A DNA stretch of 64,000 nt from CAYFQV01 sp964654185 (GTDB lineage: Bacteria; Spirochaetota; Spirochaetia; DSM-27196; PWMO01), in NCBI GenBank assembly GCA_964654185.1, contig CAZZIE010000003.1, positions 1 to 64,000 of the forward strand, written 5' to 3'. The position numbers and the translations under genes are program-made. Below are positions 18,221 to 26,840 of this stretch, piece by piece (the stretch's first letter is position 1; each line of letters starts with the position of its first letter). Below the pieces are notes generated by a model that searched no databases, had not been told where the DNA came from, and saw nothing but the letters and a program-made list of their open reading frames with translations.

Positions 18221-19135
18221 ATGACGCGACTAACGGAGGCGGTCCTCCGATATCAGCAGACGGGAATCGGACTCGAACGCGCCTACGGAGAAGCCGCGCT
18301 CCTGGTCTACGAGTATCCCCGCCGCCGCTTCGGATTCAGCGAAGACGACTGCGGCGAGTTTCTGCTCTTCTTCCACCGGTCACTCCTGAGGCTCATTGAC
18401 CGCTATCGAGACACCGGCCGCACCTTCGAGGCGTACCTCTACGGCACCATGAAGTGGCAGATCCGCACCTTCGCCCGGAAAAAACGCCGCAGCGCCGTCC
18501 GCTACGAAGTGGTAAACCATCGTGACCTCTGGGAGGAGATCCACCCCCGCTACTACGCCGCCTCCATAACCGAATCCACACAGGAAACCGGCTTTGTCCG
18601 CGAAGCCGAACCGAAGCTTCTGGTATCGGGAAGTCTTGAGATCGATGCCGACGGCCGCCTGGTCGACCCTACCATGCGGCGCCGCGTGACCATCCTGGCG
18701 TTGAAGGCGTGCCTCCACCTGGACGACACCCTGATCCGCGCCGTTGAGCACGCTGCCGACCATCAGCCCGGCTGGCTGCAGGACCGTCTCGCCGAGGCTC
18801 GGGCGTACATGCGCCGACGAACCGACCGCCTGCGATCCCTCCAGATGCGCCGAGTCCGCGCCTACTACAACCTGCGGCGCGCCCACGATACGCTGCGCCT
18901 GGCTCCGCCGGGCCCCGCCGCCGACTCTGCGATGCGAAGTGTTGCAGTGTGGCATCGGCGACTGCGCCTCATTGAGAATGCGATCTGCCGCGTGCCCCGT
19001 TCCCCGACCAACGGAGAGGTCGCCGAAATACTTGGCGTCCCCAAGGGTACGGTCGACTCCAGCCTCTTCTACATGAAGCGGGTATACTCCGGTACCAAGC
19101 GGCCACGTTCGGCAACAGGCCGAGACAGAAGGTGA
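18221..19135 (+). CDS. Sigma-70-like factor, divergent
   Basis: 304-residue basic protein with two DNA-binding-like ends. Residues about 45-90 (FLLFFHRSLLRLIDRYRDTGRTFEAYLYGTMKWQIRTFARKKRR) resemble sigma region 2, in which such a helix binds core polymerase and the -10 element. The C-terminus near 265-292 (PTNGEVAEILGVPKGTVDSSLFYMKRVY) is a helix-turn-helix like sigma region 4. The middle 130 residues are Arg-rich and unfamiliar. GAGGGGGG lies before ATG 18221. It could be an alternative sigma or a related regulator; no anti-sigma gene is adjacent. Confidence in the sigma-like reading is moderate. Confidence 0.65.
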   Translation: MTRLTEAVLRYQQTGIGLERAYGEAALLVYEYPRRRFGFSEDDCGEFLLFFHRSLLRLIDRYRDTGRTFEAYLYGTMKWQIRTFARKKRRSAVRYEVVNHRDLWEEIHPRYYAASITESTQETGFVREAEPKLLVSGSLEIDADGRLVDPTMRRRVTILALKACLHLDDTLIRAVEHAADHQPGWLQDRLAEARAYMRRRTDRLRSLQMRRVRAYYNLRRAHDTLRLAPPGPAADSAMRSVAVWHRRLRLIENAICRVPRSPTNGEVAEILGVPKGTVDSSLFYMKRVYSGTKRPRSATGRDRR

Positions 19136-19158
19136 GCTGATTGGGTAGGATCGGGGCC

Positions 19159-19782
19159 ATGACACTGTTGCTGGCATCCGGAAACACCCACAAGCAGCGC
19201 GAGTTTTCCGAGCTCTTCGGCGAGAATGTCGTGCGCATTCCCCGGGACTTTGGAATCGACTTTCACCACCCCGAGACAGGGACGACCTTCCTCGATAACG
19301 CCCTCGGGAAGGCGCAGGCGCTCCACGCGCGGTGCCGGAGCGCCGGTATTGATGAGATACCCGTCATCATTGCCGACGATTCGGGCATCTGCGTGAACGC
19401 CCTCGACGGCGGGCCCGGGCTCTATTCGGCCCGCTTTGGAAGCGACCAACCCAACCCGCCGACCACCGACGCCGAACGGACGGCGCTGCTTCTGCGAAAG
19501 CTGGAGGAGGCGGAGGACCGCCGGGCGCACTACACCTGCGCCATGGTGGCTCTCCTGGAAGAGGAACGCTTCGTCGTCGCTCAGGAAACCTGGCACGGGG
19601 AGATAGCCCGGGAAGCGTCGTCGGGCACCGGCGGCTTCGGCTACGATCCGGTGTTCCTTGTGCCCGACCTGGGTAGGACCGTCGCCGACATTGAGCCGGA
19701 TGAGAAGAACCTCATCTCCCACCGCGGCAAAGCCGCCGCACGCATCCGCGCCCTCCTGGAGGTATCGCCACCGGTCGAGTAG
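19159..19782 (+). CDS. rdgB: XTP/dITP diphosphatase (HAM1/RdgB family)
   Basis: 207-residue nucleotide-pool sanitising enzyme that hydrolyses non-canonical purine triphosphates to monophosphates. The start MTLLLASGNTHKQREFSELF, the metal-binding IIADDSGICVNALDGGPGLYSARF (about 71-94), TGGFGYDPVFLVPD near 157 and the terminal SHRGKAAARI are all diagnostic. ATG 19159 is chosen over an upstream TTG (19141) because it gives the family N-terminus. It follows the sigma-like gene by 23 bases and may be co-transcribed. Confidence 0.93.
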   Translation: MTLLLASGNTHKQREFSELFGENVVRIPRDFGIDFHHPETGTTFLDNALGKAQALHARCRSAGIDEIPVIIADDSGICVNALDGGPGLYSARFGSDQPNPPTTDAERTALLLRKLEEAEDRRAHYTCAMVALLEEERFVVAQETWHGEIAREASSGTGGFGYDPVFLVPDLGRTVADIEPDEKNLISHRGKAAARIRALLEVSPPVE

Positions 19783-19904
19783 CTGCGCCGCCGTCAGGCG
19801 GTGGCAATAAGCGCGGGGCAACTGAAGCGTCTCACGTTGAAGCGGCAGAAGCAGTTGGGGTGTAGGACCTCATGGAGCATGTAACGCTCCAAGGAGGTTC
19901 AGTC

Positions 19905-21203
19905 ATGACGAAGTCGACCAGGAAGCGTGCAGGGACGGGTGCACGCCCCGCAATGATGGCCATTCCGACACTCGCGGCCCTCGTGCTGTTCGCACTGATG
20001 CTGACGGCGTGCAGCAATCCGGCCGCGGACACCCCGCCCGAGGATGGCAACGACACCGCCTCACCCACGGCGGAGCAGCAGAGTGCTCCACCGCCTTCAG
20101 TCGATCCGCCGGGAGGCTCCTTCGAGTATCCACCGGTGGTGACGCTGACATCCGAAGAGTCGAACGCCGAAATCCGGTACACCCTGGACGGCACGGAACC
20201 GACCGTCGACAGCACTCTCTACGAAGATCCTTTTGAACTTCCCGTCTCGCGGAATCCCGTGGCCCTTTCCCTTCGAGTCTTCGTTGACGGCATGGATCCC
20301 AGCGCCGTGGTCGCAGAGGAGTATGGGATAGAGCGCGGGCCCGTCCTGACCATCCAGGTGGTCGGGAGCGGAACCGTCACACCCGAACCGGATGCCGGCA
20401 GGTATCGATGGGATGAGTCGGTGACCCTCGTCGCCGCACCCGAAGATGGGCACACCTTCGCCGGCTGGAGCGGTGATCTCTCCGGAACCGATCCGTCCGG
20501 GACGGTGACCATGGAAGCCGACAGGAACGTCACAGCCACCTTCGAGGCGGATGCCGGGACGAACGGCCTCTCCAACGCGCTTCGCGGCGGCATTGTCCTC
20601 AACGAATTCCTTCCCGATCCGTCCGGCCCGGACGCAACCGTAGATACCGACGGAAACGGCACCGCCGCAGATGCAGACGAGTTTGTCGAGCTCTACAACG
20701 CCTCGACGGACGCCGTGGATCTGGCGGGTATCCAACTCTGGGACGCCGGCTACGGCAACTGGTTTACCTTCCCCGAGGACAGCGTCGTCGAGGCGGGAGG
20801 CTACGCGGTGGTGGTAGCCGGCGTTCAGGACGGCGGGGCTCTGCCGGGCGTGGCGGCCGGGAGCGTGATCTTCGGCGCCGGCCGCGGAGGCAGCGTTCTC
20901 AACAACGGAAGCGACAATCTCGTCGTACTGGACCCCGGGGCGGACGCCTACCTCCAGGCGCTCTACAACGGCGACGACGCGGACGAGCCAAGCGCCGACT
21001 ACTCCGACTTTCCCGCCAGTGCATCGATAGTCGACGGTGTGGAAGACTGGGGCAGCGATGTGGACGGCAACTCCCTCGCACGACTACCGGACGGCACCGG
21101 TCTTCCGAACGTCCACGGGGATGGTGCCAACGGCGCGGCGTCGCCGGGCGGCTCGAATGGGCCGGCCCCGGCCGACTCGGCCGGTCGGGCCTCATTGCCC
21201 TGA
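19905..21203 (+). CDS. Lipoprotein with chitobiase-like, bacterial-repeat and lamin-tail domains
   Basis: 432-residue surface lipoprotein. The signal ends in the lipobox LMLTAC (Cys36). Then come a Pro/Ser/Thr-rich linker, a CHB_HEX_C-like module (GGSFEYPPVVTLTSEE...IRYTLDGTEPT), a module of the internalin-repeat type (GTVTPEP...AGWSGDLSG...VTATFE), and a lamin-tail domain (IVLNEFLPDPSG...DEFVELYNASTDAVDLAGIQLWD). Such domain sets are common in anchored or secreted proteins. No catalytic motif is seen. AAGGAGG seven bases before ATG 19905 decides the start. The biological role is unknown. Confidence 0.82.
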   Translation: MTKSTRKRAGTGARPAMMAIPTLAALVLFALMLTACSNPAADTPPEDGNDTASPTAEQQSAPPPSVDPPGGSFEYPPVVTLTSEESNAEIRYTLDGTEPTVDSTLYEDPFELPVSRNPVALSLRVFVDGMDPSAVVAEEYGIERGPVLTIQVVGSGTVTPEPDAGRYRWDESVTLVAAPEDGHTFAGWSGDLSGTDPSGTVTMEADRNVTATFEADAGTNGLSNALRGGIVLNEFLPDPSGPDATVDTDGNGTAADADEFVELYNASTDAVDLAGIQLWDAGYGNWFTFPEDSVVEAGGYAVVVAGVQDGGALPGVAAGSVIFGAGRGGSVLNNGSDNLVVLDPGADAYLQALYNGDDADEPSADYSDFPASASIVDGVEDWGSDVDGNSLARLPDGTGLPNVHGDGANGAASPGGSNGPAPADSAGRASLP

Positions 21204-21269
21204 CCGCCGCAAAACAGGGATTCTACCGGGAGCCCGATCGAAGGTGCTCATAGTCTCCATTTCTCCTTC

Positions 21270-21307
21270 GGGCCCCGCGCCATCGGGCTCCCAGCGGCGC
21301 GGGGCCC
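21270..21307 (+). terminator. Strong hairpin, probable terminator
   Basis: A perfect 12-bp GC stem, GGGCCCCGCGCC (21270-21281) with GGCGCGGGGCCC (21296-21307), and a 14-base loop lie 66 bases after the lipoprotein stop. The tail (GTTCCTTC) is only weakly T-rich. Confidence 0.5.
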
Positions 21308-21370
21308 GTTCCTTCAGGCAACTCTTCACCTGCTTGCCCCAACCGGGCAGTTCGAATAGCGTTAGGGGCC

Positions 21371-22150
21371 ATGAACGCTCCGAAACGTTACGCCGACACC
21401 ATTTCGGTGCCGAGCATGGTCACGGACACCCGCGACCGGCTGACGGTGCCGGGAATAGCAAAGCTCTTCGAGGAGCTCGCGTGGCAGCACGCCCGGCGGC
21501 TGGGCGTGGACTTCACCGACGGGGGTGACCACTTCTGGGTTCTGTCGCGGCTCCGCGCCCGGGCGACCTCCCTTCCAACATGGTCCCAGCGGATCGATCT
21601 GGAGACGTGGCCCTCCGGCATCTCCCGGCTCTTCGCCTGCCGGGAGTTTCGCATTGCCGACGAGAACGGAACGGATCTTATTCGAGGAACGAGCCGCTGG
21701 CTCGTCATGAGTGCGTCATCCGGGCGACCGGTCCCTCCTGGCCGCGCCCTGGACGTGAACCTCATCCCGACGAATCCCGCCATTCTTGACGAGGAACCGG
21801 AGAAACTCTCTCCGGAGGAGTCCGCGCAGGCCTTGTCCCGGGTCGTCGTACGCTACGGTGACCTGGATCGCAACCGCCACACCAACAACACGCGCTACGC
21901 CGTCTGGATGCTGGACACCCTTCCTCCGGAGGTGCTGGAAGACCACGTCATCACCGATTTCGATATGAACTTCACCGCGGAGTCCCACTACGGCGATGAG
22001 CTCACGGTCATGGCGACGCCGATCGAGGGCACATATCGCGGCGCACCCCTGGAGTACCGAAGCCACCTCCTGCGCGATCGGGATGAGGCCGTGGTCGCAT
22101 TGGGCCGTTTCAATCTGGCACCTGCCGATGCCCATGGGGGACCGTCGTGA
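21371..22150 (+). CDS. Acyl-ACP thioesterase
   Basis: 259-residue double-hotdog thioesterase that releases fatty acids from acyl carrier protein. The first hotdog holds ISVPSMVTDTRDRLTVPGIAKLFEELAWQHA. The second holds the catalytic pattern YGDLDRNRHTNNTRYAVWMLD (about 161-181), in which the Asn and His residues are the conserved active-site set of the plant FatA/FatB and bacterial group. No signal or membrane segment is present. The end overlaps the next gene by four bases (GTGA), so the two are co-translated. Confidence 0.88.
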   Translation: MNAPKRYADTISVPSMVTDTRDRLTVPGIAKLFEELAWQHARRLGVDFTDGGDHFWVLSRLRARATSLPTWSQRIDLETWPSGISRLFACREFRIADENGTDLIRGTSRWLVMSASSGRPVPPGRALDVNLIPTNPAILDEEPEKLSPEESAQALSRVVVRYGDLDRNRHTNNTRYAVWMLDTLPPEVLEDHVITDFDMNFTAESHYGDELTVMATPIEGTYRGAPLEYRSHLLRDRDEAVVALGRFNLAPADAHGGPS

Positions 22151-22638
22151 GCACCCGCGTTCCGGTTGATGTGATCATTCGCCTCTTCACGGCCGAAGAC
22201 TACGGGGCGGTTCGCGCCCTCTGGGAGGCAACGCCGGGAGTCCAGCTCACCGACGCGGATGAGCCCGACGGCGTTGACGCGCCGGCGGGAATCCGCCGCT
22301 TTCTTGAGCGGAACCCCGGGCTCAGCTTCGTCGCGGTGGCCGAGGTGACTCCGGATGCAGAGGAAGAGATCGTGGGGGCGGTCATGGCGGGCACCGACGG
22401 TCGACGAGGCTACCTTCATCATCTGGCGGTGCGGCCGGATCACCGGAGCGTCGGCATCGGCACGGCTCTTGTAGATGCCGCCATCCGCGCTCTGCAGGCG
22501 CAGGGTATCGCGAAGACCCACCTATTCGTGGTTGCGGAGAATGAGTCGGGCTCGCGGTTCTGGCAGCGGAGAGGCTGGACCAGACGCTCCGATCTGCACA
22601 TGTACTCGCTGACTCACCGAGCGCGACCGGAGGAGTAA
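22147..22638 (+). CDS. GNAT-family N-acetyltransferase
   Basis: 163-residue acetyltransferase. The acetyl-CoA loop is VRPDHRSVGIGTALVDAAIRALQAQG (about 97-122), and the C-terminal NESGSRFWQRRGWTRRSD is the usual last strand of the fold. It starts at GTG 22147 overlapping the thioesterase stop. Acceptor substrate unknown; RimI-type protein acetylation is one possibility. Confidence 0.82.
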   Translation: MSTRVPVDVIIRLFTAEDYGAVRALWEATPGVQLTDADEPDGVDAPAGIRRFLERNPGLSFVAVAEVTPDAEEEIVGAVMAGTDGRRGYLHHLAVRPDHRSVGIGTALVDAAIRALQAQGIAKTHLFVVAENESGSRFWQRRGWTRRSDLHMYSLTHRARPEE

Positions 22639-22713
22639 TCGCGGCACTGCGGTGCGACATCCCTTTGGCACGGCGCTCGAAGTTTCGCGGCGAATGGCGT
22701 ACACTGGCTGGCA

Positions 22714-23418
22714 GTGGCCTCGAAACAGATCATCGCAATGGGCGGCGGAGGTTTCTCCTCGGAACCGGACAATCTCGTGCTGGATCGCTACATCCTCCAG
22801 CAGCTGGCGACCGAGCGGCCGCGAGTGTGCTTCCTGGCGACGGCAAGCGGAGACGCCGAAGGTTACCTCTTGAGCTTCTACACCGCCTTCACGGGACTGG
22901 GCGCTCTCCCGTCGCACCTCTCGCTCTTTCGCCCGGGTACCGCGGATTTTCAGGACTTTCTCCTCCAGCACGATGTCATCTATGTGGGCGGGGGCAACAC
23001 CCGAAGCATGCTGATTCTCTGGCGGGAGTGGGGAGTCGACGCAATCCTGAGCCGCGCATACCAGGAGGGGATCATCCTTGCCGGGACCAGTGCCGGCGCA
23101 AACTGCTGGTTCGAGGGCTGTGTTACGGATTCGGTGCCGGGAACACTCGCGCCGGCGTACGGGCTGGGCATCCTGAAGGGGAGCTTCTGCCCACACTACG
23201 CCGGGGAGCGTGAGCGCCGTAGCGCGTTCCATCGCCTCGTCCGTGAGGGTGAGCTCCCGCCGGGTTACGCAGCCGACGAAGGCGCGGCCATGCACTTCGT
23301 CGACGGCTCCCTCTACGCGGTTGTCAGCTCCCGCCAGGAGGCGCGCGCCTACGCGGTGGAGAGAGAGGGCAAGGCGGTCACGGAAGAGGCGCTTCCGGCA
23401 CAGTACCTCTGGGGTTAG
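22714..23418 (+). CDS. Peptidase E-like (S51 family) hydrolase
   Basis: 234-residue serine peptidase-like protein. MGGGGFSSEPDN at the N-terminus, VIYVGGGNTRSMLILWREWGVD near 90 and the nucleophile elbow AGTSAGANCWFEG near 125 are diagnostic of the dipeptidase E branch. Asp and His residues follow in the C-terminal half. It starts at GTG 22714; no ribosome site is visible, and a TACACT hexamer ends eight bases upstream, so the message may be nearly leaderless. A later ATG at 22738 is less likely because it would cut the first strand. Confidence 0.82.
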   Translation: MASKQIIAMGGGGFSSEPDNLVLDRYILQQLATERPRVCFLATASGDAEGYLLSFYTAFTGLGALPSHLSLFRPGTADFQDFLLQHDVIYVGGGNTRSMLILWREWGVDAILSRAYQEGIILAGTSAGANCWFEGCVTDSVPGTLAPAYGLGILKGSFCPHYAGERERRSAFHRLVREGELPPGYAADEGAAMHFVDGSLYAVVSSRQEARAYAVEREGKAVTEEALPAQYLWG

Positions 23419-23432
23419 GCGGGGATAGGCTG

Positions 23433-24164
23433 ATGTCTTCACACAGTGCGTACCGAAACGACGTTCCCCTTACTCTGTGCCGGGAGGTGCTCGCCTACCT
23501 GACCTCGTTGCACCGACCGGAGCTGAACGGCTTCATCGCAGATCTGATCTCGGTAGTTGATCTGGCGGAGCAGAACGACCTGCCCTTTCGGACTCTCGCC
23601 GTTCCGCCGACCCGGAACTTGAAAAACCTCTCCCGGGCGCTGAGTCGCGCTCGTCGTGATCTCGCCTCCTGGGACAACAAAGCGGTGGGACTGCGTCTTC
23701 TCGAAGCCGCGGCGTCCACCGCGGGGTGGGCGGCGTGGACCGAGTTCTACCAGGAGGATGAGTGGACCCGGTCGTTCGTGCATCGCTTTGCCGGGGGCAC
23801 CGTGGTGGGCCCGACGGCGCCGTGGCGGATCGACCATGTTATCGTGGATATCTTCGTCTACGGACCCGAGATCGACTACCCGGCACACGCACACCCTGCG
23901 GAAGAGGTGTATCTGATCCTTGGTGGTGACGCCTACTTTCGAGTCGGCGCAGCGCAGGAATACCGGCCTCTTCCTCCGGGAGCGATCAGTCACCACCGGC
24001 CGGATGAATCTCACGCAATCCGTGTGGGTCCGGAGCCGATCCTCGGGATCGTGATGTACCGGGGAGATCTGGAAGGCCCGCTCTGGTACCGGCGAGATAT
24101 GGAAGACACCGGGGAAGCGAAGAAGACCCCCGGCGTCGTCCGGCCGGAAGTGGTGGATCCGTAG
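23433..24164 (+). CDS. DMSP-lyase-like cupin protein
   Basis: 243-residue protein. An alpha-helical first half leads to a cupin with the metal motif YPAHAHPAEEVYLILGGDAYFRVG (His152, His154, Glu158, Tyr160) and SHHRPDESHAIRV (His187, His188, His194). Spacing and flanking sequence resemble the dimethylsulfoniopropionate lyases of the DddL/DddQ/DddW group, which cleave DMSP to acrylate and dimethyl sulfide. No acrylate-processing genes lie alongside, so DMSP may not be the real substrate. ATG 23433 follows GGGGATAGG, 14 bases after the peptidase gene. Confidence 0.7.
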   Translation: MSSHSAYRNDVPLTLCREVLAYLTSLHRPELNGFIADLISVVDLAEQNDLPFRTLAVPPTRNLKNLSRALSRARRDLASWDNKAVGLRLLEAAASTAGWAAWTEFYQEDEWTRSFVHRFAGGTVVGPTAPWRIDHVIVDIFVYGPEIDYPAHAHPAEEVYLILGGDAYFRVGAAQEYRPLPPGAISHHRPDESHAIRVGPEPILGIVMYRGDLEGPLWYRRDMEDTGEAKKTPGVVRPEVVDP

Positions 24165-24241
24165 CTGCGCTCACCCAGTTCGACACCGGCGCGAATCAAC
24201 ACCGCACATGTCAACGCCCGCAGGCAGGCACGCTCGGGGCT

Positions 24242-24739
24242 CTATGCGAAGAGCTGTACCGCACCGCGGAAGAAGTAGAAGGCGATCACACCGCTCGTGG
24301 CGAGCTTCAGCAGGGTCCCGAGCATGGTGCCGGCAAAGACTCCCAGCCCTGCGCGCCAGGGGTTGGACTTTCCCCGATTGAACAGGGCCTCAGCAAGCAC
24401 CGCGCCGACGAACGCGCCGATGATGAGGCCGAACGGCGGAAAGAAGATCATGCCGACGACGAGTCCCACGACACTGCCCCACACGCCGGCTTTGCCGGCA
24501 CCGGCGCGCTTGCTCGTCACGGCCGGGAGAACGTAGTCCAGGATGGTCACCACGATGGAGGCGACCGCCAGTACGATCAGGAGCGCCGTCGAGTAGGTGT
24601 CCCAACCTCCTGAGAGGGAAACCAGAAGCAGCGCCAGAAAGCTCACCGGGGGTCCGGGCAGCACCGGCAGAACGCACCCCACAAAGCCTGCGCCGACTGC
24701 GACCGCTCCGAGTACGGTCATAAGAATGTCGAGTGCCAT
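24242..24739 (-). CDS. DUF456 family membrane protein
   Basis: 165-residue inner-membrane protein with four or five hydrophobic helices and several glycine-zipper-like stretches (GSVVGLVVGMIFFPPFGLIIGAFVGAVLAEAL). The N-terminal VGCVLPVLPGPPVSFLALLL is typical of DUF456. Function unknown. It is divergent from the TVP38 protein, with an AT-rich intergenic stretch between them. Confidence 0.82.
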   Translation of the reverse strand: MALDILMTVLGAVAVGAGFVGCVLPVLPGPPVSFLALLLVSLSGGWDTYSTALLIVLAVASIVVTILDYVLPAVTSKRAGAGKAGVWGSVVGLVVGMIFFPPFGLIIGAFVGAVLAEALFNRGKSNPWRAGLGVFAGTMLGTLLKLATSGVIAFYFFRGAVQLFA

Positions 24740-24859
24740 AGATTGAGAGTATAGAAGCTGGGTCGGCCTTGGTCGAGAGGAACCCCGCCGGCCGGGTCAA
24801 TGTACAGGACATATTCTATATTTCACGATATATTATTAGCTGTGCGATATTGCCACACT

Positions 24860-25597
24860 ATGAGGCACATTGGCAGGGAAAGACACAACGACGCATCGTC
24901 GCGATTCTCCGGCAGATTCGCGGTTCTCGTTTCGCCTGCGACGCTCCTCGCGGCCGCGGTATTTGTGGGAGCTGTTGCAGCTGTCATCGTGATCAACCGG
25001 GTCAGCCCGTACGATCTGTTCAGTTCAGCCGGCCTTAAGGCCTTCGCAGCCGACCTCGGGTGGGTGGGGCCGGCCACGTACATTGGCGTTCTGACTCTCA
25101 CGGTGGTGGTAAGTCAGCTTCCCGGACTTCCACTGGCTGTAGGTGCGGGGATGTTGTGGGGCATCTATCCGGGATTCGTTTTGACACTTCTCGGTGGTTT
25201 TCTCGGCAGTGTAGTCGCATACTTCATTGGACGTCGTCTTGGTCGCGATTTCGTTTACGCCGTGACAGGCAGACGCTTCTCGTTCAAGCAGGGAGTGCCG
25301 ACGCGGGCAGCCAGCATTTTCATCGGAATCACCAGACTGGTACCGATTCTTCCATTCGACGTCGTGAGCTACGCGGCGGGCATTGCAAAAATACCTCTTG
25401 CAAGGTATGCCGTCGCAACCCTTATCGGCATGGCTCCGTCGACCCTGCTTGTCGTCTACCTGGGTTCCGCAATGATCCTGGGCGCGACCGGTGCATTGGC
25501 GCTCTCCGCAGTTGCGGCGGCGGTAATCATCGTAGCTCCTTTCATCCTGCACAAGACCGGAGTAGTACCATTTCATCGATACATCGAGTGGGAGTAG
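24860..25597 (+). CDS. TVP38/TMEM64-type (VTT domain) membrane protein
   Basis: About 245 residues with five to six hydrophobic helices and the VTT/DedA-like core: QLPGLPLAVGAGMLWGIYPGFVLTLLGGFLGSVVAYFIGRRLGRDFV, then FIGITRLVPILPFDVVSYAAGIAKIPLARYAVATLIGMAPS. Members are implicated in lipid scrambling or membrane homeostasis. ATG 24860 is preferred because the 60 bases before it are AT-rich and promoter-like (TATATT at 24817, TATTAT at 24831); a start at ATG 24800 is possible. The gene is less GC-rich than its neighbours. Confidence 0.78.
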   Translation: MRHIGRERHNDASSRFSGRFAVLVSPATLLAAAVFVGAVAAVIVINRVSPYDLFSSAGLKAFAADLGWVGPATYIGVLTLTVVVSQLPGLPLAVGAGMLWGIYPGFVLTLLGGFLGSVVAYFIGRRLGRDFVYAVTGRRFSFKQGVPTRAASIFIGITRLVPILPFDVVSYAAGIAKIPLARYAVATLIGMAPSTLLVVYLGSAMILGATGALALSAVAAAVIIVAPFILHKTGVVPFHRYIEWE

Positions 25598-25616
25598 CAG
25601 CGGTCCGCAGGCTGCT

Positions 25617-26840
25617 TCAGTCCCAGTCACCCGGCTCGTGAATGCTCCAGTCGGCGCGCTTGCTCATGGTGTCGCGAGGTATCGTCTTGACCAGCGTCAG
25701 AGCAGTCGGACGTTCGGGCGGAGACAGGTTTGCCTGAACCCACTGCTGTATCCTGGTCCGTACGTCGTGGATGGGCTGGGCAAGGTTCGGTACGACCATT
25801 GCCTTGAGCCGGTCTCCCTCGGATGGCCTCATGAGACGGACGTGGGCTTCCTGCACCTCCGGAAGACGCACCAGCCGGCTTTCAATGAGCGCCGGGTATA
25901 CGTTGGTACCGCCCACTTGCACAGCGCGATCGCGACGCCGCCCGGGTCGAAAGGTGCGTGGTCCCACCCACTCCAGCTCATCCATCGGCTCTCGGACAGT
26001 TGCTTCTCGTTCCTCGTCGCCCTCCGGCTCTACACGATGCAAGCGCTCTGCCTGATCGGCAGAGCGCTCCGGCCGCCAGAAGGGGAAGAGCTCGAATGGT
26101 GCATCCGGATCGGACCGCATTCCGACCCCGGCGGTCTCGGTGGCACCGTAGATTTCTATGAAGCGGCCGACGCCTTTGGCGCGAAGGGCCCGGACAAGTT
26201 CGGCGGGCGCGGGGGCCGTGGAAGACACTCCCCAGAACCCGTGCTTGAAGGCGGGTACGCTGCGATTGAGAAAGCGCCAGTAATCCGGATAAGAAACGAC
26301 AAGGTCCTCCGGTCGCAGGTCCCTGAGCCAAGCACAGGCGTTGAAGGTTCTCCCCTCCACGACCGGGATGCCCAGGACATCAGGCACCAACCCGGTAAGA
26401 AGAAAACCGTAGATGTGCTTCGGCGACACCGTTGCGATCACCCGACGGCGGTCGGACAGGCAGGACGCCAGCCACTCCGCTTCCTGCCGAAGATGCGAGA
26501 GCCTGTGATGGACTTCCTTGGGCTCACCGGTGCTGCCGGAAGTGCGGAAACAGATGGAGGTTACTCCGCTCTGAAACGCCTCGGAGACCTGGTCGACCCA
26601 GTCTCCGATCCGCCTGGCTCGAAGCAGGTTACTTTCCGTTCCGGTCTCGTAGAGATGAAAGAAACTGTTGATGCGACCCGCCGCGGAGAGCACTCCGACG
26701 GAGTCGAGACCGAGGACTCCCTCGTTTATCTCGGTCCGGGAATCAATGCCTCCGCTCGCCGCGCTCCCTCCCGAGACGGCAAGGGTCTCCGCGACCAGGT
26801 CGATGATAATCCGGAGTATTGTCTCTCGCGAGGGCAACAA
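25617..26840 (-). CDS. 4-coumarate:CoA-ligase-like enzyme of the PYP-activation type
   Basis: 407-residue short AMP-forming ligase. The A3 loop is CFRTSGSTGEPKEVHH (about 97-112), followed by VIATVSPKHIYGFLLTGLVPDVLGIPVVEGRT, FIEIYGATETAGVG and a C-terminal PRDTMSKRADW with the family lysine. An N-terminal 85-residue helical segment contains GLDSVGVLSAAGRINSFFHL (Ser47), resembling a carrier-protein site. This compact layout and the HIYGF segment match my recollection of the 4-coumarate--CoA ligases that activate the photoactive yellow protein chromophore. A PYP gene lies at 48270-48680. Only TTG codons (26840, 26837) are available as starts. Convergent with the TVP38 gene. Confidence 0.68.
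   Translation of the reverse strand: MLPSRETILRIIIDLVAETLAVSGGSAASGGIDSRTEINEGVLGLDSVGVLSAAGRINSFFHLYETGTESNLLRARRIGDWVDQVSEAFQSGVTSICFRTSGSTGEPKEVHHRLSHLRQEAEWLASCLSDRRRVIATVSPKHIYGFLLTGLVPDVLGIPVVEGRTFNACAWLRDLRPEDLVVSYPDYWRFLNRSVPAFKHGFWGVSSTAPAPAELVRALRAKGVGRFIEIYGATETAGVGMRSDPDAPFELFPFWRPERSADQAERLHRVEPEGDEEREATVREPMDELEWVGPRTFRPGRRRDRAVQVGGTNVYPALIESRLVRLPEVQEAHVRLMRPSEGDRLKAMVVPNLAQPIHDVRTRIQQWVQANLSPPERPTALTLVKTIPRDTMSKRADWSIHEPGDWD

Noticed and set aside
19141..19158. TTG start for rdgB
   Set aside because: It adds six residues absent from the family; ATG 19159 begins exactly at the conserved first strand.
22665..22680. Second sigma-54 promoter (TTGGCACGG) before the peptidase E gene
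   Set aside because: The -24 part is good, but the base pair expected at -12 is GA instead of GC, so the invariant element is missing.
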